This document shows positions 14,253-22,629 of a stretch of DNA of 35,044 nt, piece by piece. The notes beneath the pieces are model-generated. The model did no database searches. It was not told the origin of the DNA and worked only from the letters and a program-made list of their open reading frames with translations. The translations under genes and the position numbers were made by a program. Origin of the DNA: Streptomyces adustus (GTDB lineage Bacteria > Actinomycetota > Actinomycetes > Streptomycetales > Streptomycetaceae); assembly GCF_009377175.1 (NCBI RefSeq), contig NZ_VJZD01000084.1, positions 1-35,044 on the forward strand, written 5' to 3'. Within the stretch, counting starts at the first letter, position 1, and the number at the start of each line of letters is the position of its first letter.

Positions 14253-15473
14253 TCAGTTCTTGTTCTGCTCGATGTGCAGATGGATCGGGCCGCGGAGAAC
14301 GGGACTGGGGCGGTACGGCGGCGGGTCGGTGACCAGCGTGGGCTCCTCCAGCCGCTGTACCAGTGCGGTCAGCGCGATCTGTGTCTCCAGCCGGGCCAGG
14401 GGGCCGCCGAAGCAGAGGTGGATGCCGCTGCCGAAGCCCAGGTGCTCGTTGTCCCGCCGGTCGGGGTCGAAAACGTCGGGATCGTGGAAGCGGTTCGGAT
14501 CGCGGCTGCCCGAGGCCAGCATCAGCATGATCTTCGAACCCTTGGGGATGACGGTGTCGGCCACGGTGATGTCGGTGTACGCCGCCCGCCACGGAATGAT
14601 GTGCACGGGGGGTTCGTAGCGCAGCAGTTCCTCGACCAGCGGGACGACCAAGCCCGGTTCGGAGCGCAGTCGTTGCAGCATCTGCGGCTGCCGCAGCAGG
14701 GTCAGCATGCCGTTGGTGATGAGGTTGACGGTGGTCTCGTGGCCGGCGATCAGCAGCAGGTTGGCGGTGGCGAGGATCTCCTCGTCGGTCATCCGCCCGT
14801 CCGGCCCGTCGTCGTTGGCCAGTCGGCTCAGCAGGTCCTCGCCCGGTTTGCCATGGCGTTGCTCCAGCAGCCCGGCGAGGTACTGGCGCAGGTCCTCACG
14901 GGCCTGCACACCGTTCTCCAGCTTCTCCTTCGGATCGGTCTCGGGGTTGTAGTCGATCGAGTTCACGATCGCGTCCACCCAGAGGTGGAACCTCGGTTCG
15001 TCCTCGCGCGGCACGCCCAGCAGGTGGCAGATCACGGTGACGGGGAACGGGTAGGCGAAGTCGTCGACGATGTCGATCTGTTCCTTGCCCGCGAAGCCGT
15101 CGATCAGACCGTTGACGACGGCGGTCAGATCGTCTTCCATGCCCGTCACCAGCCCCGGGGTGTGCGGGGGGCCGAAATGACGCATGGCCATGCGCCGCAG
15201 GCGGTCGTGCTCGGGAGGGTCGAGGTTGATGAAGGACGGCGTGGTCCGTCCCTGGACCGCCTCCATGGGCCGCGACAGGTTGCGCACGTCGGAGCTCAGA
15301 TGCGGGTTGTGCAGCAGTTCCGCGATCTCGCGATAGGTGCTGACGACGTAACTGCCGTCCGCCTGCCGGGCCACCGGCGTCTCGCGCAGCTCCGCGTACA
15401 GCGGGTACGGGTCGGCCCGGGAGGAGTAGTCGAGGATCCGGAGCAGTGTGTCGGGCTTCTCGGTCGTGGTCAT
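14253..15473 (-). CDS. Cytochrome P450 monooxygenase
   Basis: The 406-residue soluble bacterial P450 has all core motifs. The I-helix oxygen-binding segment is LLLIAGHETTVNL (about 240-251), the ExxR salt bridge is Glu282-Arg285 in EELLRYEPP, and the heme loop is FGSGIHLCFGG with the axial ligand Cys354. It would insert one oxygen atom into an unknown substrate. The gene comes 13 bases after the ferredoxin reductase stop and is the last gene of a ferredoxin-reductase-P450 operon, so its electron donors are encoded with it. I cannot assign a CYP family; no biosynthetic core enzyme is nearby, which suggests catabolism or detoxification over antibiotic tailoring. Confidence 0.95.
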   Translation of the reverse strand: MTTTEKPDTLLRILDYSSRADPYPLYAELRETPVARQADGSYVVSTYREIAELLHNPHLSSDVRNLSRPMEAVQGRTTPSFINLDPPEHDRLRRMAMRHFGPPHTPGLVTGMEDDLTAVVNGLIDGFAGKEQIDIVDDFAYPFPVTVICHLLGVPREDEPRFHLWVDAIVNSIDYNPETDPKEKLENGVQAREDLRQYLAGLLEQRHGKPGEDLLSRLANDDGPDGRMTDEEILATANLLLIAGHETTVNLITNGMLTLLRQPQMLQRLRSEPGLVVPLVEELLRYEPPVHIIPWRAAYTDITVADTVIPKGSKIMLMLASGSRDPNRFHDPDVFDPDRRDNEHLGFGSGIHLCFGGPLARLETQIALTALVQRLEEPTLVTDPPPYRPSPVLRGPIHLHIEQNKN

Positions 15474-15486
15474 CTCGCGCTCCCTC

Positions 15487-16878
15487 CTACCGGTTCTGCT
15501 GCGCGGCCGTGACGCGTCGCTCGCTCGGGTCGTGACCGGTGACGACCACGGTGGCGCCCTGGGCGAGCAGGACGGGGCCGGGGAAGTCGACGGGCACCGG
15601 CTTCATGTCGACGGGCTGGTCGGGCGTGGGGCTCGGCGGCGGGAAGGGCGCGGCCGTCTCGATCAACTGCCGGTAGTGGTCGAGCCACTTGGCGTTGTTG
15701 AAGCTCACCGCCGCGGTGACGCGGCCCCGGTAGCCGTACGCGGCGACGAACCGGCGGTCGGCCACCGACCCCTGGGTGACGACCACTTCGTCGGCGAAGG
15801 TCGGCACGCCGACGGACTTGATGTTGACCCCGAACTGGATCGACCAGAACGCCGGGATGGACAGGTGGGGCCAGCGGTCCGCCTGGCCGCTGACCATGTT
15901 GTGCGCCGCGACCTCGGCCTGTTCCACGGCGTTGGCCCAGTGCTCCAGCGAGATCAGCCGGTACTCGTAGATCGGGTTCGGGCAGCGGGCCACGTCTCCG
16001 GCGACGAAGACGTCGTCGGTGATCAGTCCGTCGAGGGTGAGGGCGCGGCAGCCGGTGTCGCAGGCGATGCCCCACGGGCCGGCCGCCAGTCCCGACTCCC
16101 GCAGCCACTCGGTGTTGCGGATGCCGCCGAGTGCCACCACCGCCACATCGGCGTCGACGGTGCTGCCGTCGTCGAAGTGGGCACGGCGCAGCCGCCCCTG
16201 GTCGTCCCCCTCCAGCCGGGTGACCTTGACACCGCAGCGCAGGTCGACACCGTGGGCGCGCTGGAGGTCGGCCGCGACGTCACCGATCATGGCGCCGAGC
16301 GCCCCGACCAGCGGAGCGGGCGCGAGTTCGGCGACGGTCACCGCGATGTCCCGCTCGCGGCAGATGGAGGCGATCTCGGAGCCGGTGAATCCCGCGCCGA
16401 TGACCAGGACGCGGGAGGGTCCGGCGGCCAGGGCCTGTTGCAGACCCTCGGCATGCTCGCGCGTGCGCAGGACGAACACCCCGTCCAGGGCTGCCTCGCT
16501 CTCGACGAACCAGGGCCTGGCCCGCACGCCGGTGGAGATCAGCACCCGGTCGAAGGGAACCTCCCGTCCGTCGGCGAGACGCACATGGTTGGTGGCCAGG
16601 TCCAGCCCGCTCGCGGGCACGCCCAGCAGCCACTCCGCGTTGACGTCACGGCGTCTTGGCAGCGTGGTGTCCCCGGCCGGCACCCAACCGGTCAGCACCT
16701 GCTTGGACAGAGGAGGCCGGTCGTAGGGCTCGCACGTCTCGTCACCGATCATGGTCAGCGAACCGGTGAAGCCCTCGGCACGAAGCGCCTCCGCGGCCCG
16801 CAGGCCCGCCAGGGAGGCGCCGACGATGACGATGCGGCCGTCGCGTTTGAACGCGCGCAGGTTGTCGGCACTGGTCAT
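15487..16878 (-). CDS. NAD(P)H-dependent ferredoxin reductase
   Basis: The 463-residue protein is of the putidaredoxin-reductase type. The FAD fold starts IVIVGASLAGLRAAEAL (about 16-32), the NAD fold VLVIGAGFTGSEIAS (158-171), and the late FAD motif DDVFVAGDVARC lies near residue 285. It also has the reductase C-terminal domain typical of P450 partners (FNNAKWLDHYRQLIE). It should pass electrons from NAD(P)H to the ferredoxin encoded just upstream. Its ATG at 16878 overlaps the ferredoxin stop (ATGA), so translation is coupled. The family is clear; NADH versus NADPH preference cannot be judged. Confidence 0.93.
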   Translation of the reverse strand: MTSADNLRAFKRDGRIVIVGASLAGLRAAEALRAEGFTGSLTMIGDETCEPYDRPPLSKQVLTGWVPAGDTTLPRRRDVNAEWLLGVPASGLDLATNHVRLADGREVPFDRVLISTGVRARPWFVESEAALDGVFVLRTREHAEGLQQALAAGPSRVLVIGAGFTGSEIASICRERDIAVTVAELAPAPLVGALGAMIGDVAADLQRAHGVDLRCGVKVTRLEGDDQGRLRRAHFDDGSTVDADVAVVALGGIRNTEWLRESGLAAGPWGIACDTGCRALTLDGLITDDVFVAGDVARCPNPIYEYRLISLEHWANAVEQAEVAAHNMVSGQADRWPHLSIPAFWSIQFGVNIKSVGVPTFADEVVVTQGSVADRRFVAAYGYRGRVTAAVSFNNAKWLDHYRQLIETAAPFPPPSPTPDQPVDMKPVPVDFPGPVLLAQGATVVVTGHDPSERRVTAAQQNR

Positions 16879-17102
16879 GACTGCGCCGCCTCCGCCGGTA
16901 CGTCCCGGTCCTCCAGCTGGTCGACCAGAATCGCCTGGACCGGGCAGGCCGCCGCGGCGCGCAGCACCTGCTCGCGCCGGGCGTCGTCCGGGCTCGGGTG
17001 GTACATCAGCGCTTCCTCGCCATGCATCCGGAACACCTCCGGAGCCAGGAACGCGCACTGCGCGTACCCCTGGCATCGGGAGAGATCTACGACAACTCGC
17101 AT
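16875..17102 (-). CDS. [3Fe-4S] ferredoxin, P450 partner
   Basis: The 75-residue protein has the actinobacterial P450-ferredoxin pattern CxxxxxC...CP: CQGYAQC at residues 10-16 and ACPVQAI later on. The missing fourth ligand of the cluster is replaced by Tyr13 (CxxYxxC), typical of 3Fe-4S ferredoxins of Streptomyces and mycobacteria. The ATG at 17102 has an ideal GGAGG site seven bases upstream. It is the first gene of the operon and is translationally coupled to the reductase. It carries electrons singly from the reductase to the P450. Confidence 0.93.
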   Translation of the reverse strand: MRVVVDLSRCQGYAQCAFLAPEVFRMHGEEALMYHPSPDDARREQVLRAAAACPVQAILVDQLEDRDVPAEAAQS

Positions 17103-17459
17103 GCCGACCTCCACGGGGACTGCCAGCTGCGGACCCTGAAGCCGGCGTGTCACCACGGCACGCGCAGCAGCGGACGGGTTTCGAGCGAGGACATTCGGCC
17201 GACACCCACCGGGCATCGCGCACCGGGCGACGCGCAAGGGCACGTACCGCGCTCGTCGGGTCTCCGCAGAAGGAGATGATTGTCGCGGGCAGAAGGGCCG
17301 GCGACTGCGAAACCGCACAGAGAACCGGACCCTCTGTTCAAGAGCCTATGCCTCCCCCACATGCCCCGCACCCGGGGCCCGAGGGCGGCCGTGGGCGTCG
17401 TTCACCCGCACGCCGCGCCCGTGCGGCAAGCACCGTGCGCCGTCGTCGATTCTTTGCTC
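17103..17459. other. Divergent intergenic region, ferredoxin operon / GAP protein
   Basis: These 357 bases between divergent genes hold no convincing gene: the frames are short, Arg/Pro-rich and lack ribosome sites. Promoters of the P450 operon and of the GAP-like protein must lie here, but I cannot place boxes with confidence. Confidence 0.5.
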
Positions 17460-18137
17460 ATGGGTCACGTACTGGGTGATGTTCTGGGCTTCGCGGCCGG
17501 TGTCGCCGTCAGTCCGCTTCCGATCATCGCCATCATCATCGTGCTGGCGACGCCCCGGGGACGCCTGAACGGAGTGGTGTTCGCCGCCGGCTGGGTGCTG
17601 GGCCTGTCGGGCCTGGGCACGGTGATGCTGCTCGTCGGAGGTCAGGAGAGCGCCACCTCCCACGGGCAGCCGGCCACCTGGGTGGGCGCGCTCAAGCTCG
17701 CCCTGGGCGTGCTGCTGGCGCTGCTCGGGCTGAAGCTCTGGCGGCACCGCCCGGCCGATGCCACGCAGGCGCAGTTGCCCAAGTGGATGGCCACCATCGA
17801 CCGCTTCACACCGGTGAAGGTCTTTCTCCTCGCCCTGCTGCTGTCGGCCGGAAATCTCAAGAACGCCCCGCTGACCATCGCCGCGGCGGCGACCATCAGC
17901 TCGTCGGGACTGCCGGTCGGACAGCAGATCGGCGCACTGGCGGTCTTCGTCGTCGTCGCCTCCGTCGGGCTGCTCGCCCCGCTCGCGGTCTTCCTGGTCA
18001 TGGGTGAGCGGGCGAGGAAGACGCTGGGCAACTGGAAGGAATGGGCGACACGCCACAACACGGCCATCATGGCCGTACTGCTCTTCGTGTTCGGACTGAA
18101 ACTGCTGGGCGACGGGATCGACGTCCTGAGCTCGTGA
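17460..18137 (+). CDS. GAP/Sap-family membrane protein
   Basis: The 225-residue protein has about six hydrophobic segments (roughly 5-27, 38-60, 75-95, 120-150, 160-180, 200-220). It fits the GAP (Sap, sulfolipid-1-addressing / glycopeptidolipid-addressing) family. Typical parts are VAVSPLPIIAIIIVLATPRGR at the N-terminus and LSAGNLKNAPLTIAAAATI in the middle. Family members are linked to moving lipids or their precursors across the membrane in mycobacteria; the role in Streptomyces is unknown. The ATG at 17460 is the likely start. No good ribosome site is visible, and a TTG two codons earlier is an alternative. Confidence 0.8.
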   Translation: MGHVLGDVLGFAAGVAVSPLPIIAIIIVLATPRGRLNGVVFAAGWVLGLSGLGTVMLLVGGQESATSHGQPATWVGALKLALGVLLALLGLKLWRHRPADATQAQLPKWMATIDRFTPVKVFLLALLLSAGNLKNAPLTIAAAATISSSGLPVGQQIGALAVFVVVASVGLLAPLAVFLVMGERARKTLGNWKEWATRHNTAIMAVLLFVFGLKLLGDGIDVLSS

Positions 18138-18170
18138 TCGCGTCGGGCCCGACCGCCGGGCGCGCGCCGT

Positions 18171-18189
18171 CGGCCGTCCCGAACGGCCG
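18171..18189. terminator. Hairpin between convergent genes
   Basis: CGGCCGT (18171-18177) pairs with ACGGCCG (18183-18189) around a 5-base loop, midway between the stops of the GAP-like gene and the VWA gene. It could terminate both directions. Confidence 0.55.
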
Positions 18190-18221
18190 GACCCGGCGAT
18201 CCGGGCCGCGCCGCCGACCGG

Positions 18222-19424
18222 TCAGCCGGGAATGCGTACCGTCTCCACCCAGCCCGGTGGCTGCGATGCGCTGGAGCCGATCAGGGCTGCGACGACCCGG
18301 CAGGACGGGGAACGGTCGGGCCAGGGGGTCATCCCGTCGGTGAGGACCACGACGATGTTCGGGCGGTCCGGCGTGGCGAGCGCCGCCTCGATCCCGACGC
18401 GCATGTCCGTGCCGCCACCGCCGCCCAGGGTGATCTGCTCGGTGGCCGTCACCCGGGACACGGCCTGCACATCGGCGTCGCACGCGAGCACGGTCACGCG
18501 GTTGCCCCGTACCCCCACCTCGCGCAGGACGCCCGTCACCTCCGCGAGGGCGGCGGCCAGTTCGGCGTCGCCCATCGAGCCGGAGGTGTCGATGACCACG
18601 GCCACCCGCGGCAGCGGGCGGCGCAGGCTCGGCAGGGCGACGCCGCGCAGCGCCGGGGTACGGCGCGAGGGGCGGCGATAGGTGTAGTCGACGGCTCCGC
18701 CCGCCCACGCGGCGGCCTCCCGGACCGCGCCCGACAGCGCCTGCCGCCAGTCGACCGTGGGTTCCAGGATCGCCTCGGCCCAGCGCTGCCAGCCGCCGGG
18801 CAGGGTGCCGCGACCGCGCAGATGGGCGCGCATCGCCTCCGCGGACTGCCGCCGCAGCGCCTGCGCCTCGACCTCGCCGATCCGGGCGGGCCCGGCGGTC
18901 CCCGGCAGCTCCCAGGACCCGGGCACGCCGTGCGCGCCGGATCCACAGTCGGGCGTACGGACCTGCGGTGGCAGCAGGTCGAGGTACGCCTCGAACAGCC
19001 CGCCCTCGGGAAGTCCGAACAGCCGGGGTTCCATGCGCCCCTCGGGCAGCCGCAGGCCGTCGGCGAGCAGGTCGTCGTTGATCTCGCAGTCCTGGGCGAC
19101 GTTGACGCGGTGCCGGTCGCCCTGGACCGCGGCGGGCAGCCGGTCCGCCCGGCCGTGGTGGTCGCGCAGCAGATGCGCCACCTCGTGCACCCACACGCCC
19201 GCCAGCTCGGGCACCGCCGTCGCCTCGACGAAGGAGGGGGACACATAGCAGCGCCAGTGCCGGTCCACCCCCATCGTGGGGACCTCCGTGCTCGGCACGA
19301 CGGTCAGGGAGTACAGCGCGGCCGCCAGATACGGCCGGTCGCTCGCCGCCCGGTAGCGGGCGGCGAGCAGCTTCGTCGTGTCCAGGGCACCACGGGGGTC
19401 TCCCCCGGTCCCCGTGCGCCTCAC
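18222..19424 (-). CDS. Metallopeptidase-like / VWA-domain protein (DUF2201 type)
   Basis: The 400-residue protein has two parts. The N-terminal domain carries a zinc-type HExxH (GVWVHEVAHLLRDHHGR, His80-Glu81-His84), followed by VAQDCEINDDLL (109-120), the partner helix typical of DUF2201 metallopeptidase-like domains. The C-terminal VWA domain has a complete MIDAS: DTSGSM (279-284), the Thr of GGTD (337-340) and LTDG (361-364). Such proteins pair with MoxR-type AAA+ ATPases and are thought to act as adaptor plus effector; proteolysis is plausible but unproven. The GTG start overlaps the stop of the ATPase gene (GTGA), showing coupling. It is the last gene of the four-gene operon. Confidence 0.88.
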   Translation of the reverse strand: MRRTGTGGDPRGALDTTKLLAARYRAASDRPYLAAALYSLTVVPSTEVPTMGVDRHWRCYVSPSFVEATAVPELAGVWVHEVAHLLRDHHGRADRLPAAVQGDRHRVNVAQDCEINDDLLADGLRLPEGRMEPRLFGLPEGGLFEAYLDLLPPQVRTPDCGSGAHGVPGSWELPGTAGPARIGEVEAQALRRQSAEAMRAHLRGRGTLPGGWQRWAEAILEPTVDWRQALSGAVREAAAWAGGAVDYTYRRPSRRTPALRGVALPSLRRPLPRVAVVIDTSGSMGDAELAAALAEVTGVLREVGVRGNRVTVLACDADVQAVSRVTATEQITLGGGGGTDMRVGIEAALATPDRPNIVVVLTDGMTPWPDRSPSCRVVAALIGSSASQPPGWVETVRIPG

Positions 19425-20632
19425 CGGCCGCCGCCGGGCAGCGCCCCCGACATCTGGAGCAGGTCCAGGAACCCGTCGATGCCGGCCGGTACGGGCCAGT
19501 CGAGGTGCCGCATCGCGGCGAGATCGGTGGCGGCCCGCGCCGCCACGTCCGGTACGCCCGCGTCCACGGCCTTGGCCAGCACCGTCCAGCCGGCCTCCCA
19601 GCGGGGCCGGGTCAGGTCGCTCTGGATGGCGGCGACCACGGCGATGAGGAACGCCAGTTGCCGGTCGCCTCGGTCGGGCAGGGCGAAGGCGTCCGGGTCG
19701 GCGAGGACCCGGTCGGGGTCGGGCAGATCGAGGTGTTCCAGGTAGGACAGCAGCTCCAGGCCCGCGCCGTCGCCGACGGCGCCGGTGAGCGCGGCGGCCA
19801 GCGCCTCGCGGCCCGCCCCGGCCGCGTATCCGGTGGCGAGCAGCTTGAGGGCCATCTCCCAGGTCCGGGGGGACGGCCAGGACCGGCCCCGGCTCTCGGC
19901 GTCGCCGGGGATGTGGTGGACCAGGCCGGGGCGGGCCGTGAGGAAGCCGGAGATCGCGCCGCGGGCCCGGGCGACCGCGCCGGGCACCTTGGCGGCGCCG
20001 ACGACGGGCACGGTCACCTCCGGCCAGGTGCCGGCCAGGCCGCGGGCGACCGTCCGCGGGTCGTGGGTCCATTGCAGGTGGACGAACCGGTTGGCGAGCG
20101 GCGGGCTGAGGTGCCAGCCGTCCGCCGCGCTGGATGGCGGGTTGGCGGCGGCGACGATACGCACCGCCTCCGGCAGGGCCAGACTGCCGACGCGTCGTTC
20201 GAGCACGACCCGCAGCAGCGCCGCCTGCACGGCCGGGGGCGCGGAGGACAGTTCGTCGAAGAAGAGCAGTCCCTGTCCGGCCCGGGCGAGACGGACCGCC
20301 CAGTCCGGCGGGGCCATCGGCACTCCGGTGACGGCCGGGTCGTCACCGACGATGGGCAGGCCGGCGAAGTCGGAGGGTTCGTGCACGCTGGCGATGACCG
20401 TCTCCAGCGGCAGGCCGAGCCCGGCGGCGAGCTGGTCCAGGGCGGCCGACTTGCCGATGCCGGGCTCGCCCCACAGCAGCACGGGCTGATTGGCCGTCAC
20501 GGCCAGTGCGAGGGCCTCCAGTTGCGGGTTCGCGGCGGGCTCGGTCCGTACCGCGCGCAGCCTGCGGTTGAGGTCGTCCGCTGCGGCCAGCGGGCCGGAC
20601 GGCGCGGTGGCGGGGGCGCTGTCGGTGCTCAC
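19421..20632 (-). CDS. MoxR-type AAA+ ATPase
   Basis: The 403-residue ATPase has Walker A LLWGEPGIGKSAAL (52-65), Walker B GLLFFDELSSAPP (121-133), a sensor-1 VAAANPPS (160-167), and the Arg-finger-like PLANRF (178-183). The EPSDFAGLP insert after Walker A is characteristic of the MoxR branch. These rings are chaperones that remodel or insert metals into VWA-linked partners; here the partner is the next gene. The GTG start at 20632 overlaps the stop of the ankyrin gene (GTGA). The region after about residue 280 is a helical C-terminal domain that I do not recognise beyond the family. Confidence 0.92.
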   Translation of the reverse strand: MSTDSAPATAPSGPLAAADDLNRRLRAVRTEPAANPQLEALALAVTANQPVLLWGEPGIGKSAALDQLAAGLGLPLETVIASVHEPSDFAGLPIVGDDPAVTGVPMAPPDWAVRLARAGQGLLFFDELSSAPPAVQAALLRVVLERRVGSLALPEAVRIVAAANPPSSAADGWHLSPPLANRFVHLQWTHDPRTVARGLAGTWPEVTVPVVGAAKVPGAVARARGAISGFLTARPGLVHHIPGDAESRGRSWPSPRTWEMALKLLATGYAAGAGREALAAALTGAVGDGAGLELLSYLEHLDLPDPDRVLADPDAFALPDRGDRQLAFLIAVVAAIQSDLTRPRWEAGWTVLAKAVDAGVPDVAARAATDLAAMRHLDWPVPAGIDGFLDLLQMSGALPGGGR

Positions 20633-22629
20633 AGGGGCGGCTCTTTCTCGTGGTCGGGCTCGTCCGGGCCGAACCGCGCTTCGTCGTCGTCGGGTTCGAC
20701 GAGATCGGCCGGGTCCTCCGTGAAGTACCCCTCCTCACCGTCGGCTTCGACGGGGTCGGCCGGGTCCGGCGCGAAATACGGCTCCGCGTCGTCGGGGTCG
20801 ACGGGGTCGGCCGGTTCCTCCATGAAGTACCCGTCCTCGTCGACGGGTTCGTCGGGGTCGTCGGGGTCCTGCGCGTAGTACTCCTCCTGCTCGTCCATGT
20901 ATTCGTCCCACCACTCGGCGCCGACGTCCGGGTGTTCCCGCTCCACCCGCTCCCGCAGGAAGGCCAGGTCGCGCCGCTTGTACCGGCGGACGGCCTGGGC
21001 CAGCGACCGATCCGAGTCGTCGGTCACGTCCAGCCGCGCCCCGGCGGCGACGAACGCCTCCACCAGTGTCTTCGTGCCGAGGTCGTTGACCGCCACGAAC
21101 AGCGGGGTGCGCTCCCGCTGGTCGCGGGCTTCGAGGTCGAGCCCTTCCGCCAACAGCCTTGGCAGCAGGGTCTCGTGGTCGAGAAGGTTCAGTACGTGGA
21201 GCAGGTTGCGGCCGTTGGCGTCGCGGACCCGGGGGTCCACACCCGCGTCCAGCAGGGCCAGCACACCGGGGGTGTCACCGTGCTGCGCGCGCAGGAACAG
21301 TTCGCTGCGCTGCGCCCGAAGTGCCTTCGGCAGACGGCCCGTTCCGGAGGTCCAGGTCTGCTCCACGGCGAAGCATCCGGCGACGGCACCGCCGAAGGCG
21401 CGCAGGGCGCGTTCGCGCTGCTGTTCCTCGTCGCTGTGCGGCATGCGCAGCAGGCTTCCGGGCCGGAAGCCCACCTCGTGCCATTCCCCGCGGCATCTGA
21501 CCCGGACGGGTGCGGGCGCCGTCGGCCCCGGCGGGCCGACCCGGCCTTCGGGGACCTGGACGGCGGGGAACAGGGCCCGGCGGACGAGCGGATGCAGATG
21601 CTCCGGTACGACGCCGCCCGCCCGCATCAGGTCGAGGTCGGGGAGTCTGCGCCACAGGGCCTCGGCGAGGAGGGGCACGTCCTTGAACCCGTCCCGGTCG
21701 ACGATGCGCGCCAGCAGTCCGCCGGCGTCCAGCGGCTCCAGCAGGATGTAGATCTTCCAGTGCGGGGCGAGGAGGAAGCGGCCACCGCCGCCGGCGGCCT
21801 GCCGGCGGCGGACCTCCGGTTCCAGGACGGTGTGGTTGAGCGCCATCCCGGCCAGGAGCGACTCGGGGTCGGTCCGGAGCCAGCCCGCCCCGGGCGGGGG
21901 TGTCGGGTCCAACTCGAGGCCCGCCGCAGCGAACGCGGCCTGGAAATCGCCCTGTTGGTGCAGCAGCGTGGCCCACTCGGAACGCGCGGCCGGGTCCGCG
22001 TCGCCGGGATCGGCGGTCGGGAGTTCGTCCCGACCGCGCGGGGTGGCGTCGGCGTGGAAGAACGGTGGCCGGTCCGCGCCGCCGCCGCAGCGTTCGCGCA
22101 GCTCGTCGGTGTGCCGGGCGTCCCACAGGTGTCGTGCGTGGCGCCAGTCCTGCGTGGAGCGCACGAAGACGCCCGCGGTCTCCTCGCCCTTGAGGGTCCC
22201 GAACCGCAGGGCGATCCGCTGCGGGCCGTCGATCATCGCCGGGGTGGTGATGTGCAGGTACGGCGCCGCCAGGCGGCCCTCGCCAGGTGTGCTCGGGTGG
22301 TAGCGCGCCAGGACGACCGTCGTGTCGGTGAGGAGTGTGGTCCGCCCGCCGCCCCCGCGCGGCAGGTGCCAGCGCAGCAGGTCCGGGACGAAGTGGCGCA
22401 GGTCCTCCGCCAGGGCGGCGGCGATGTCGTCGCCCCACCGACCGGCGACCTCGGCCAGGTCGAGGGCGACGTCGACGTTCGCGGCCGCGCAGGCGCCTTG
22501 CCAGTCACCGGCCAGGCGGCGTTCGGTCGCGCGCTCGATCATCCACCCGGGCACCGCGTACCGGCGGATCCGGCGCAGGCCCGCCGCCTGGTCCGCGGGA
22601 AAGCAACGCAGTTCACCACGTGCGCTCAA
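20629..22629 (-). CDS. Large ankyrin-repeat protein with acidic repeat tail
   Basis: The 666-residue protein starts with TTG at 22629, overlapping the stop of the LRR gene (TTGA). The long open frame further upstream is the antisense of that gene. The first 430 or so residues are a domain I do not recognise, rich in Arg, Trp and Leu, without membrane segments. About residues 440-545 form three or four ankyrin repeats (GDTPGVLALLDAGVDPRVRD, NGRNLLHVLNLLDHE, ERTPLFVAVNDLGTK). The last 90 residues are acidic and contain three 17-residue repeats (type GYFxEDPADxVEPDD). Ankyrin repeats bind proteins, and the acidic tail could mimic nucleic acid or bind a basic partner. It probably recognises something for the ATPase/VWA pair. 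Confidence 0.82.
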   Translation of the reverse strand: MSARGELRCFPADQAAGLRRIRRYAVPGWMIERATERRLAGDWQGACAAANVDVALDLAEVAGRWGDDIAAALAEDLRHFVPDLLRWHLPRGGGGRTTLLTDTTVVLARYHPSTPGEGRLAAPYLHITTPAMIDGPQRIALRFGTLKGEETAGVFVRSTQDWRHARHLWDARHTDELRERCGGGADRPPFFHADATPRGRDELPTADPGDADPAARSEWATLLHQQGDFQAAFAAAGLELDPTPPPGAGWLRTDPESLLAGMALNHTVLEPEVRRRQAAGGGGRFLLAPHWKIYILLEPLDAGGLLARIVDRDGFKDVPLLAEALWRRLPDLDLMRAGGVVPEHLHPLVRRALFPAVQVPEGRVGPPGPTAPAPVRVRCRGEWHEVGFRPGSLLRMPHSDEEQQRERALRAFGGAVAGCFAVEQTWTSGTGRLPKALRAQRSELFLRAQHGDTPGVLALLDAGVDPRVRDANGRNLLHVLNLLDHETLLPRLLAEGLDLEARDQRERTPLFVAVNDLGTKTLVEAFVAAGARLDVTDDSDRSLAQAVRRYKRRDLAFLRERVEREHPDVGAEWWDEYMDEQEEYYAQDPDDPDEPVDEDGYFMEEPADPVDPDDAEPYFAPDPADPVEADGEEGYFTEDPADLVEPDDDEARFGPDEPDHEKEPPL
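20698..20850. repeat. Three 51-bp imperfect tandem repeats in the ankyrin gene
   Basis: Copies begin at 20698, 20749 and 20800 with GACGRGRTCGGCCGG and differ by about a fifth of their bases. Each encodes a 17-residue acidic unit. Frame is preserved, so the number of units could vary between strains without breaking the protein. Confidence 0.8.
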
